From positions 1-5,707 of the forward strand of contig VBKA01000106.1 of the NCBI GenBank assembly GCA_005879815.1: 5,707 bases of DNA. The letters are read 5' to 3'. How positions within the stretch are numbered: position 1 is the first letter of the stretch; every line of letters starts with the position of its first letter. Below the pieces are notes generated by a model. The model was not told the DNA's origin. It was given only the letters and a program-made list of their open reading frames with translations, and searched no databases. Made by a program: the position numbers and the translations under genes. Positions 1 to 5,585 of this stretch are shown here, piece by piece. The stretch comes from Chloroflexota bacterium (lineage in GTDB: Bacteria; Chloroflexota; Limnocylindria; QHBO01).

Positions 1-780
1 GAGGAAGGCGCCACCCACAAGGGCCGCCAGGCCCAGAACCAGGAAGCCCAGGATGGCGAGGGCTCCTGTCCCGCGCCGGGGTGGCTCATCGTCGTAGCCC
101 TTCCATGCAGGTCCGTCGGCACCACCATCACCATCGTCGCCCGGCTCGTAGGGCGGTGCCGGCTGGTAGGCGCTTCCGCCTGCCGGACGGTAGGGTGGTG
201 GCTCAGGCTCGCGGAGGTCCGCGGGCTGGTACGCGTGCTCGGGGACGTATGGGGCTGCCGGCTGGTACGGCTGCGACACGGCGGCCTCAGCGATCGCGTC
301 GCTCGGCGGCTCCTCCACCCGGTCCCGCGAAGGCCAGTCGACTCGTTCGGGCGGGAGCGCCGCACCCGGAATGCCGCCCGCACCCGGGGCCACGAAGGGG
401 GCCGGTGGCGGCGATCCCCAGGCCTGGCCCTCGCCCGCCCGCCGAGCCGCGCGCTCGTCGAAAAAGTCGACCCTCGGCCGCTCCTCGAGCGCGGGCGGCT
501 CATGACGAGCCAGCTCATCGGTGGGTTCCGGCACGAACGCTCCGAGGCGGCCAGCGGCCGCCCGAGGACGGCCCTCTCCCTCGTCATCCCCCCGCCTGAA
601 GGGCTCATCGCCGCGTCGCTCGCGGATGCGGCGCTCGAGCTCGGCGCGGTCCAGGGCATGAGGTCGGGCACCGGCGACGCCTGCCGGCACGACGGCGCCG
701 CAATGCGTGCAGTAGGGAGCGAGCGGCGTGACGCGACCGCACGCCGGACAGCGAACCTCGCTCGGGGCCTGGTTCGTCAT
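1..780 (-). CDS. Zinc-ribbon, proline-rich membrane protein (C-terminus outside the window)
   Basis: Reading leftward from the ATG at 780, the frame is open for 260 codons to base 1 without a stop, so the gene is truncated by the window edge. Residues 11-14 (CPAC) and 24-27 (CTHC) form a two-knuckle zinc ribbon of the kind found at the N-terminus of many bacterial membrane proteins. Residues about 43-65 are highly charged. Residues about 65-235 are low-complexity, rich in Pro, Glu, Asp, Ala and Gly, and contain the repeated motif YQPA at 172, 184 and 205 plus the related YRPA at 197. A hydrophobic Gly/Leu/Ala stretch begins at about 239, after two arginines at 235-236, and continues to the edge; it looks like a transmembrane helix with the zinc ribbon in the cytoplasm. 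The partner and role cannot be told from this part. The gene is divergent from the kinase at 861 and has a plausible promoter just upstream. The reading frame is secure; the function is unknown. Confidence 0.85.
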   Translation of the reverse strand, partial: MTNQAPSEVRCPACGRVTPLAPYCTHCGAVVPAGVAGARPHALDRAELERRIRERRGDEPFRRGDDEGEGRPRAAAGRLGAFVPEPTDELARHEPPALEERPRVDFFDERAARRAGEGQAWGSPPPAPFVAPGAGGIPGAALPPERVDWPSRDRVEEPPSDAIAEAAVSQPYQPAAPYVPEHAYQPADLREPEPPPYRPAGGSAYQPAPPYEPGDDGDGGADGPAWKGYDDEPPRRGTGALAILGFLVLGLAALVGGAFL

Positions 781-789
781 TCGTCCGGC

Positions 790-818
790 ATTGTGCACGG
801 GCCTGCCGACGATGCCAA
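790..818 (-). promoter_or_regulatory. Promoter of the zinc-ribbon gene (TTGGCA-N17-CACAAT)
   Basis: On the minus strand a -35 element TTGGCA (818-813, one mismatch to TTGACA) is followed after exactly 17 bases by CACAAT (795-790, four of six matches to TATAAT). Transcription would start near 783, giving almost no leader before the ATG at 780; no Shine-Dalgarno sequence is visible. The assignment is by consensus match and spacing only. Confidence 0.5.
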
Positions 819-845
819 CCGGAGCCCCGCCGCGGTCGGGCCGGG

Positions 846-851
846 TACCAT
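846..851 (+). promoter_or_regulatory. TACCAT -10-like box of the kinase gene
   Basis: TACCAT lies 9 bases before the ATG at 861 and fits the TANNNT form of a -10 element. There is no recognisable -35 and no Shine-Dalgarno sequence, so a leaderless or near-leaderless message is the simplest reading. This is a weak call alone, but the same arrangement recurs at other genes in the window. Confidence 0.35.
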
Positions 852-860
852 CGCTGGCCC

Positions 861-1388
861 ATGAATCGCGTGAACGTGATCGGCACCAGCTCGTCGGGCA
901 AGACCACGCTTGCCATCGGGCTCGCCGAGCGGCTGGGCGTCCCGTACATCGAGCTCGACGCACTCCACTGGGAGCCGAACTGGACGGAGGCACCCAACGC
1001 GGTGATGCGAGAGCGGGTTCGGTCTGCGATCGATGGCGAGGCGTGGGTCGTCGACGGGAACTACTCGGCCGTTCGCGACCTCGTCTGGGGCAGGGCCGAC
1101 ACGGTCGTCTGGCTCGACCTTCCGCTGCCGACGATCCTGGCTCGTTACGCGAGGCGCACGGTTCGACGCCTGACGACCCGCCAGGAGCTGTGGTCCGGGA
1201 ATCGCGAACGGCTCGGGTTCCTGCTCGGCCGCGATTCGCTGCTCCAGTGGATCCTGGGCACGTACCGCCGTCGCCGTCGCGAGTATCCGGCCCTCCTTGC
1301 GGCCCGACCGCAGATCACCGCCATCCGGCTGCGGTCAGCGCGAGAAGCGAGGAACTGGCTGGCGACCTTCCAGGGCCGGACCGCCTGA
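861..1388 (+). CDS. P-loop kinase, FlaR / adenylate-kinase-like
   Basis: This is a 175-residue cytoplasmic P-loop protein. The Walker A motif GTSSSGKT is at residues 8-15, right after the first beta strand. Residues 33-37 (DALHW, followed by EPNW), 62-68 (WVVDGNY) and a Walker-B-like strand VVWLDLP (82-88) form the set seen in small kinases annotated as 'DNA topology modulation protein FlaR' or 'adenylate kinase-like'. Arginines at 95, 98, 99, 102 and 103, and the segment at 109-116 (ELWSGNRE), fit a lid that contacts ATP phosphates. The length is typical of the family. Family members are presumed nucleotide- or small-molecule kinases; the substrate is not known from sequence, and the old FlaR/topology name should not be taken literally. 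The gene is divergent from the zinc-ribbon gene and converges on moaD-moaE with 4 bp between the two stop codons. ATG 861 is chosen because it puts Walker A at the usual distance from the N-terminus. Confidence 0.85.
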   Translation: MNRVNVIGTSSSGKTTLAIGLAERLGVPYIELDALHWEPNWTEAPNAVMRERVRSAIDGEAWVVDGNYSAVRDLVWGRADTVVWLDLPLPTILARYARRTVRRLTTRQELWSGNRERLGFLLGRDSLLQWILGTYRRRRREYPALLAARPQITAIRLRSAREARNWLATFQGRTA

Positions 1389-1399
1389 GCTGTCAGGCG
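1382..1399. terminator. Hairpin shared by two convergent stop codons
   Basis: CGCCTGA (1382-1388) and TCAGGCG (1393-1399) are perfect inverted complements around a GCTG loop. The plus-strand kinase stop TGA (1386-1388) and the minus-strand moaD-moaE stop TGA (1395-1393) are mirror images within the stem. GAC at 1379-1381 can pair with GTC at 1404-1406 across a short bulge to lengthen it. There is no T-run on either side, so an intrinsic terminator is uncertain, but the position between convergent genes suits a bidirectional one. Confidence 0.5.
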
Positions 1400-2049
1400 C
1401 CCGGTCGCTTCCACTCGCTCCCGTCGCTGAAGCGTTCGCGCTTCCAGATCGGGAGCCGCTCCTTGATCGCTTCTATGACGTAACGGCTCGCCTGGAAGGC
1501 GGCGTCTCGATGGGGCGCCGCGCACACGATGGCAACTGATGCCTCTCCAATCGGCACGCGCCCGATCCGGTGGACCACGCCGACCGAGGCTCCCCAGCGC
1601 TCGGCCGCCTCGGAGGCGATCTCGTCTAGCACGCGCTCGGCCATCGGCCCGTAAGCCTCGTATTCGAGCTCAAGCACCTCACGGTCATCGTCGGAACGGT
1701 TCCTGGCCCGGCCCACGAAGGTCACCACCGCGCCGTGGCCCTCGCCCGCAAGGTCAGCCTCCACGGCGCGCTCGTCGATCGGCCCCTCCACGATCGCGGT
1801 CCGGGTCTCTCCCCCGCTCACCGGCGGCAGGAAGGCCACCTCGTCTCCATTGACCAGCGTCTCCTCCCAGGCGGCGTACGCGCCGTTGCGTGCGGCGCGC
1901 ACGTACGGACGGTGCGGCGAGAGGGCGGGATAACGCTCCGCCAAGGCGTCCCACGCCTCGTCGATCGACGCGCCATCGACCAGCGCAAACTGGGTGCTGT
2001 CCGCACTGAGCTCGCGCAGGATCGCGAAGCAGCGCACATGCACGTCCAT
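1393..2049 (-). CDS. moaX: Fused molybdopterin synthase, MoaD-MoaE (MoaX type)
   Basis: This 218-residue cytoplasmic protein should convert precursor Z (cPMP) to molybdopterin by adding two sulfurs. Residues 1-80 are MoaD: a ubiquitin-like fold starting VRCFAILREL (5-14) and ending FLPPVSGG (73-80), the conserved Gly-Gly tail that is adenylated and thiocarboxylated. Residues from about 86 are MoaE: FVGRARNRS (111-119), LELEYEAYGPMAE (126-138), HRIG (160-163), APHRDAAF (178-185), and two lysines, K196 and K203, spaced 7 apart like the catalytic pair K119/K126 of E. coli MoaE. The fusion leaves the Gly-Gly internal; in the Mycobacterium tuberculosis fusion MoaX, cleavage after the second Gly is needed for activity. 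The start at 2049 is chosen because it begins the MoaD strand and lies 8 bp after the upstream stop; the open frame extends further upstream but is not MoaD-like. It is the last gene of the Rieske-membrane protein unit. Confidence 0.92.
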   Translation of the reverse strand: MDVHVRCFAILRELSADSTQFALVDGASIDEAWDALAERYPALSPHRPYVRAARNGAYAAWEETLVNGDEVAFLPPVSGGETRTAIVEGPIDERAVEADLAGEGHGAVVTFVGRARNRSDDDREVLELEYEAYGPMAERVLDEIASEAAERWGASVGVVHRIGRVPIGEASVAIVCAAPHRDAAFQASRYVIEAIKERLPIWKRERFSDGSEWKRPGA

Positions 2050-2057
2050 GACCAGGC

Positions 2058-2861
2058 TCAGACGGGGACGCCCGTCAGGTACGTGATACTCGCGCCGGCA
2101 ATCGAGCCGGCCATCACCAGCGCCAGGCCGATGTACAGCAGGCCCGTCGAGGCCTGCAGGCTCGCGGCGCGCGAGGCCAGGAGGGCGAGCAGACCGATCC
2201 CGATCGGCAGCAGCGTGCCGGCCACCAGCCGCAGCCAGGTGAGCCAGCCCATCGGTCCGGAGAGCGCCTCGCCGGGAATGGTGGCCACCGCCACGCCAAA
2301 GGCCAGCGCCTGGGCAGCGAGCGTTCCAATCAGCCACCAGACTATGCGTCGCAGTGGCCTGGGGGAGAGGCTGGGCGTGACCAGGTACCAGTGGCCGAGC
2401 AGCATGGCGGCGGCAACAGAACCGAGTGCCACGGCCGCCAGCACCAGCTGGAGGGCGAACAGCCCACCGCTGGCGGATCCACCCGCAACCGCCAGGCTCA
2501 CCATGGCAGCCAGACCGATGAGGCCGGCCAGCACCGCCAGCCCGGCACGCGGCCAGTTCGCGATCGACGCGACCAGGTAGACGAGCGTCGTCCCCGTGAA
2601 GAGCCAGACCAGGGTGCGCCGCACGTCAGCCGTCCGCGCGGCAGGGACGCCGGACGGCAGGTTCAGCTCCGAAGCGAGGAGCACAGCTGCGCAGGCTGCG
2701 ACCGTTCCAGCCATGAAGAGCCGATAGCCACGAGTCGTCCCGCCCATCAGCTCGGTGATGCCCACCACCAGGAGTGAACCGGCGGCGAGCGCCACCCAGA
2801 AGATCCAGTTGACGTAAGGAAGGGCCGCGATCGCCACCGCCGGCGAGGATAGCCGATGCAT
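2058..2861 (-). CDS. Multi-pass membrane protein of unknown function (GHWYL protein)
   Basis: This is a 267-residue, very hydrophobic protein that I cannot assign to a named family. About eight membrane segments are visible, roughly at residues 17-37, 46-64, 83-103, 106-126, 131-155, 172-194, 205-229 and 239-262. The most distinctive stretch is GHWYLVTPSLSPRPLRR (156-172), between segments 5 and 6. It contains the only histidine apart from H2, flanked by aromatic residues and followed by basic residues on what should be a cytoplasmic loop. The last helix starts STGLLYIGLALVMAG (238-252). ATG 2861 is preferred over upstream in-frame starts because GGTGG lies 4 bp before it and hydrophobic sequence follows soon after; the upstream extension is antisense-like and overlaps the Rieske gene. 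It sits 26 bp after the Rieske stop and 8 bp before moaX. A quinone- or haem-interacting role is only a guess from these neighbours. Confidence 0.8.
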   Translation of the reverse strand: MHRLSSPAVAIAALPYVNWIFWVALAAGSLLVVGITELMGGTTRGYRLFMAGTVAACAAVLLASELNLPSGVPAARTADVRRTLVWLFTGTTLVYLVASIANWPRAGLAVLAGLIGLAAMVSLAVAGGSASGGLFALQLVLAAVALGSVAAAMLLGHWYLVTPSLSPRPLRRIVWWLIGTLAAQALAFGVAVATIPGEALSGPMGWLTWLRLVAGTLLPIGIGLLALLASRAASLQASTGLLYIGLALVMAGSIAGASITYLTGVPV

Positions 2862-2887
2862 CCGGCCACCGCGGAAGCCGGAGCCGG

Positions 2888-3235
2888 TTAGCGCGCGAGG
2901 CTCCCGCTGAGGGCGATCTGAACCCATCCATCGGCGTCGACGCGGGTGGCAAAGGTCTCGACCGCCTCGGTTGCCGGCGGCAGCACCGCCGCCCCGGTTC
3001 GCACGTCGAAGCAGGCCTGGTGCCATGCGCAGACGAGGACGCCATCGCGGGCATCGAAGCCAGCCTCGGAGAGCGGGAAGTCCTGGTGGGTGCAGTTGTT
3101 GGCGGTCGCGAAGAACTCACCGCGGTGGCGGACGAGGACCACCGGGGTCCCGTCGATTTCCACGGGCAGCAGGTCACCGTCCCGCAGCTGATCCGCGGGC
3201 AGGACCTTGACGAAGCGTGTCGCGGTCAGGTCCAT
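2888..3235 (-). CDS. Rieske [2Fe-2S] ferredoxin
   Basis: This is a 115-residue soluble electron carrier. Ligands of the Rieske cluster are visible as C48-T-H50 (in NCTHQDFPL, 47-55) and C69-A-W-H72 (in CAWHQACFD, 69-77), with the usual separation. The protein ends soon after the second cluster-binding loop and the closing beta strands, as in single-domain ferredoxins such as dioxygenase ferredoxin components and NirD-like proteins. No signal peptide or membrane anchor is present, so it is not a bc1-complex Rieske subunit. C75, after the second ligand box, could be the partner of a disulfide only if another cysteine were nearby; none is evident, so it is probably not functional. ATG 3235 is chosen because VKVLPADQLRDGD begins the domain at residue 9, and GGAAG lies about 8 bases before it. 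An upstream in-frame ATG at 3295 would add 20 residues with no domain character. It is first of three co-oriented genes, ahead of the membrane protein and moaX. Confidence 0.88.
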   Translation of the reverse strand: MDLTATRFVKVLPADQLRDGDLLPVEIDGTPVVLVRHRGEFFATANNCTHQDFPLSEAGFDARDGVLVCAWHQACFDVRTGAAVLPPATEAVETFATRVDADGWVQIALSGSLAR

Positions 3236-3319
3236 GCGCTGGCTTCCGGCGGGTTCCGGGTCGTTCCGGCCCGCACGGTGTCGCATCCCGTGCACGAGTC
3301 GACGGAGATAGGGCGTTCG

Positions 3320-3339
3320 TGGGCCTGGTTATGGGCCCA
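3320..3339. other. Small hairpin in the Rieske upstream region
   Basis: TGGGCC (3320-3325) and GGCCCA (3334-3339) are inverted complements around an 8-base loop. On the minus strand it follows directly the TAGATT at 3346-3341, so it could be the first structure of a Rieske-operon leader if that box is used. Confidence 0.3.
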
Positions 3340-3340
3340 G

Positions 3341-3362
3341 AATCTACCGAAACTTCCGCAAA
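3341..3362 (-). promoter_or_regulatory. Possible -10 box for the Rieske operon (TAGATT)
   Basis: TAGATT reads on the minus strand at 3346-3341. A weak -35 candidate TTCAGT (three of six matches) sits further upstream at a 16-base spacing. Transcription from here would give a leader of about 100 bases before the Rieske ATG at 3235. The 261-bp gap 3236-3496 must hold the operon's start signal if it is not read through from the aldehyde dehydrogenase gene, but this candidate is weak. Confidence 0.25.
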
Positions 3363-3485
3363 ACTGAATCTTGATTCGCCTGCCAGGTCTCAGAATCGAG
3401 GCTCCCTCCGATGACTCGTGCATCTCGTGCAAGTGCCTTCGAAACCAAGCTGACGACACGGTCGCCGCCGACGTCATGGCTTGCG

Positions 3486-3501
3486 TGTAACCGGTGTTAC
3501 A
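3486..3501. other. Palindrome at the aldehyde dehydrogenase stop codon
   Basis: TGTAAC (3486-3491) and GTTACA (3496-3501) are perfect inverted complements around CGGT. The aldehyde dehydrogenase stop TAA (3499-3497) lies in one arm. There is no T-run after it on the minus strand. It could be a weak terminator or mRNA 3' end structure, or a dimeric regulator site. Confidence 0.4.
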
Positions 3502-4942
3502 GGGGACGGGCGAAGGCGAGAAGCCGCGTCTCGGTCATGTCCTCGATCGACCAGCGCAGTCCCTCGCGCCCCAGGCCGGAGTCCTTTGCGCCCCCGTAGG
3601 GCATCGGGTCGATCCGCCAGGTCGGGACGTCGTTGACGATCACCCCGCCGACCTCTAGCTCATCGTGGGCGAGCAATGTCCGCTCCAGATCGTTGGTGAA
3701 GAGCCCGCACTGCAGCCCGAATCGGGCGTTGTTGATCTCGTCGATCGCCGCGGCGAAGTCCGGGACCGCGAACAGGTTGACGACCGGGGCGAAGACCTCT
3801 TCGCCGCACACCCGGGCGTCGCGCGGCACGTCGACCAGGACGGTGGGTGGATAGAACTGTCCATCCGGCTCGCCACCGGTCAGCGCCCGGGCGCCGCCGG
3901 CGAGGGCTTCGCGGACCCACTCATCGGTGCGCGCCACGGCCTTGGCGTCGACCATCGGTCCGAGGTCGGTATCTGAGTGGAGCGGATCCCCCGCCTTCAC
4001 GCCGCGCACCTTCTCGATGAAGCGTTGCTCGAACTCCTCGTAGATCGACGCGACCACGTAGATGCGCTGCACGCTGATGCACACCTGCCCGGCGTAGGCG
4101 AACGAGCCGTACACCAGGCGTGCCACCGCCCAGTCGAGATCGGCCGTCTCGTCGACGATCGCCCCTGCATTGCCACCCAGCTCCAGGACAACCTTCTTCT
4201 TGCCCGCCTCGGCCTTCATCTTCCAGCCGACCGACGGCGACCCGGTGAAAGTCAGGAGCTTGAACCGCTCGTCGCCGACGAGGGCGTCGCCGGTGGGACG
4301 GTCCATGGGCAGGATGCTGACCGCGCCCTTGGGCAGGTCGGTCTCGTCGAGGTAGCCGGCCACTCGCAGCATCACCAGCGGATCCTTGGACGGGGGCTTC
4401 AGCACGATCGAGCAGCCGGCCGCGATGGCCGGCGCGACCTTGTGGGCCGCCAGGTTGAGCGGGAAGTTGAAGGGGCTGATCCCCGCCACCGGGCCGATCG
4501 GGTAGCGCCGCCAGATGCCGCTGCGTCCCCTGTTCGCGGCGTTCCAGTCGAGGGGCATCCACTCGCCGGTGATCCGCAGCGCCTCCTCACCGGCGGTCCG
4601 GAAGGTGAGTGACGCGCGCGCCACCTCGCCGCGGGCATCGCGGATCGGCTTGCCGGATTCCCGGGTCAGCAGCTCGGCGAGCTCGTCCGCATCCTGGCCG
4701 ATGCGCTCCGCGACGTGGGCCAGCGCATCGCGGCGCTCGTAGCTGGCGAGGCGTCGGGTACGGCCGAACGCTTCGACCGCGGCGACGGTTGCCCGCTCGA
4801 GCTCAGCCGGTCCCGCCTGAAAGGTGGTGGCCACCAGCTCGCCGTTCGCCGGGTTGCGCACCTCGAGCGGCGCTCCGGCCTCGACGAACTCGCCGGCGAG
4901 GTAGATCGGAACGGTCGGTGCGCCGACCTGGGTGGTCATCAT
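3497..4942 (-). CDS. NAD(P)-dependent aldehyde dehydrogenase, lactaldehyde-dehydrogenase-like
   Basis: This is a full-length 481-residue cytoplasmic enzyme of the aldehyde dehydrogenase superfamily that oxidises an aldehyde to its acid with NAD(P). Landmarks in order: oxyanion N159 in SPFNFPLN (156-163), cofactor lysine K182 in LKPPSKDP (181-188), FTGSPSVG (232-239), general base E254 in LELGGNAG (253-260), catalytic C288 in GQVCISVQRIYV (285-296), and E382/F384 in GEEVFAP (380-386). The C-terminal PMPYGGAKDSGLGREG (446-461) is the usual oligomerisation and active-site segment. The spacing around GQVCISVQ and the ending resemble the group holding archaeal lactaldehyde dehydrogenase and related enzymes, rather than the betaine- or succinate-semialdehyde groups; the substrate remains open. 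The start may be ATG 4942 or the adjacent ATG 4939, which lies 6 bases after a TAGAAT box. It stands alone between an unrelated membrane gene and the Rieske unit, so no pathway is indicated. Confidence 0.93.
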   Translation of the reverse strand: MMTTQVGAPTVPIYLAGEFVEAGAPLEVRNPANGELVATTFQAGPAELERATVAAVEAFGRTRRLASYERRDALAHVAERIGQDADELAELLTRESGKPIRDARGEVARASLTFRTAGEEALRITGEWMPLDWNAANRGRSGIWRRYPIGPVAGISPFNFPLNLAAHKVAPAIAAGCSIVLKPPSKDPLVMLRVAGYLDETDLPKGAVSILPMDRPTGDALVGDERFKLLTFTGSPSVGWKMKAEAGKKKVVLELGGNAGAIVDETADLDWAVARLVYGSFAYAGQVCISVQRIYVVASIYEEFEQRFIEKVRGVKAGDPLHSDTDLGPMVDAKAVARTDEWVREALAGGARALTGGEPDGQFYPPTVLVDVPRDARVCGEEVFAPVVNLFAVPDFAAAIDEINNARFGLQCGLFTNDLERTLLAHDELEVGGVIVNDVPTWRIDPMPYGGAKDSGLGREGLRWSIEDMTETRLLAFARPL

Positions 4943-4945
4943 CCG

Positions 4946-4951
4946 ATTCTA
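4946..4951 (-). promoter_or_regulatory. TAGAAT -10 box of the aldehyde dehydrogenase gene
   Basis: TAGAAT (4951-4946 on the minus strand) matches TATAAT at five of six positions. It lies 3 bases before the ATG at 4942 and 6 bases before the ATG at 4939, so the start point would fall on or next to one of these codons. That argues for a leaderless message starting at the second ATG. No good -35 is seen at 16-18 bases upstream. Confidence 0.5.
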
Positions 4952-4955
4952 CGTC

Positions 4956-4983
4956 GGTCCCACGTTCCATTTCGGTGGGCACC
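4956..4983. other. Hairpin upstream of the aldehyde dehydrogenase gene
   Basis: GGT (4956-4958) plus CCCAC (4959-4963) pair with GTGGG (4975-4979) and ACC (4981-4983), with one bulged C at 4980 and an 11-base loop. It lies in the 68-bp gap between the small membrane gene and the aldehyde dehydrogenase, just upstream of the latter's -10 box. It could end transcription of the membrane gene or be a regulator site at the promoter. Confidence 0.35.
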
Positions 4984-5010
4984 CTGGCTCCGCGGGGGCT
5001 TCTGCCCGGA

Positions 5011-5565
5011 CTACGGCTGCCCCAACCGCGAGGCCTGGACGACGAGGTCGCCATCGACTCGAAGGGCGAAGAAGACGACCTGGAGCGTGCCTGCGGCGAC
5101 GGCGAGCAGCACCGCGGCGGACGGGACCCACAGGATCGGCGCTCGTGGCGCTAGGCGGCGACCAATGGCGACCGACCAATGGGCCACGAGATTCACGATA
5201 GGGAACCCAACGAGCAGGCTCACGATGCCGAGCCCGATGGTCGCCAGGTACCCGAACTCGAGGATCTCGAACGGCGAGGCTCCGTGAGACTGGGACACGG
5301 CAAGGAGCATCGCGATGAATACGGTTCCCAGAAACGTCGCGAGTCCCAGGATGGAGCCAGGGATGCGAGCTTCGGCCGGCTGCGCGAGAAGCTCAGGCGC
5401 GTAGCACAGGCCGATGAGCGCCGCGATCGGCATGCCAGTCAGGCCGATCACGAAGCCGAAGAGCGTCGGCGCGGTTATCAGGGCTGTCGCCGCGCTGAGG
5501 ATTGCCCCCACGGCACCTCCCAACAGTCGGAGCTGCCACGCGGCCGGCGTCGGTTTCGCACGCAT
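5011..5565 (-). CDS. Small multi-pass membrane protein, unknown function
   Basis: This is a 184-residue protein with four or five membrane helices, roughly at residues 13-31, 33-57, 68-92, 102-127 and 146-168, joined by short loops. The N-terminus (MRAKPTPAAWQLR) is basic and likely cytoplasmic. Loops carry few distinctive residues; R136-R137 between the last two helices is the clearest positive-inside mark. I recognise no family. The frame is open from ATG 5565 to TAG 5011 and has the hydrophobic periodicity of a real membrane protein, while opposing frames do not. The only start-site signals are the TAGACT box 4 bases before the ATG and the shared divergent promoter region at 5586-5626. It is followed after 68 bp by the aldehyde dehydrogenase, which has its own -10 box, so co-transcription is possible but not needed. 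Confidence 0.78.
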   Translation of the reverse strand: MRAKPTPAAWQLRLLGGAVGAILSAATALITAPTLFGFVIGLTGMPIAALIGLCYAPELLAQPAEARIPGSILGLATFLGTVFIAMLLAVSQSHGASPFEILEFGYLATIGLGIVSLLVGFPIVNLVAHWSVAIGRRLAPRAPILWVPSAAVLLAVAAGTLQVVFFALRVDGDLVVQASRLGQP

Positions 5566-5569
5566 CGCG

Positions 5570-5575
5570 AGTCTA
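5570..5575 (-). promoter_or_regulatory. TAGACT -10-like box of the small membrane gene
   Basis: TAGACT on the minus strand lies 4 bases before the ATG at 5565 and fits the TANNNT pattern seen at other genes here. It lacks a -35 match at the expected distance. It competes as an explanation with the TTGACA-N18-CATACT promoter further upstream (5626-5597). Confidence 0.35.
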
Positions 5576-5585
5576 ACCTGCTACC

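Larger units (their letters stand above)
3291..3422. repeat. 132-bp segment bounded by a 10-bp inverted repeat
   Basis: TGCACGAGTC (3291-3300) and GACTCGTGCA (3413-3422) are exact inverted complements. The eight-base core CTCGTGCA occurs again immediately after, at 3424-3431, as a direct repeat 9 bases downstream of the copy at 3415-3422. The enclosed DNA is noticeably richer in A+T than the genes around it. No target-site duplication flanks the repeat and no coding sequence is evident inside. It may be paired operator half-sites or chance. Confidence 0.4.

Noticed and set aside
81..864. Long open frames on the plus strand over the zinc-ribbon gene
   Set aside because: They translate to Arg/Pro/Ala-rich sequence with no domain and lie opposite a minus-strand frame that shows two CxxC knuckles and a membrane helix. 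They are products of high GC content.
2050..2337. N-terminal extension of the MoaD-MoaE frame by 96 residues
   Set aside because: The extension is Arg/Gly-rich, overlaps the membrane protein in another frame and precedes the true start of the MoaD beta strand at 2049.
1735..2580. 281-residue plus-strand frame across the moaX and membrane protein genes
   Set aside because: It covers two clearly coding minus-strand genes, has no recognisable motif, and its composition is that of an antisense shadow.
3366..3377. GAATC-TT-GATTC dyad as an intrinsic terminator for the aldehyde dehydrogenase
   Set aside because: The stem is short and A+T-rich with a loop that is too small, and although TTTT follows closely on the minus strand it lies 120 bases after the stop.
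3338..3397. CAGAATC / CTGAATC / CAGAATC at 3338, 3364 and 3391, spaced 26-27 bases
   Set aside because: Three short near-copies with even spacing in A+T-richer DNA; too short and imperfect to call an iteron or operator array.
3226..3477. 83-residue minus-strand frame in the gap before the Rieske gene
   Set aside because: It overlaps the Rieske start, has no motif or ribosome-binding site, and spans the repeat-bearing noncoding segment. A short peptide gene is possible but unsupported.
3977..4612. 211-residue plus-strand frame opposite the aldehyde dehydrogenase
   Set aside because: It is antisense to a gene with a complete set of catalytic motifs and has no domain of its own.
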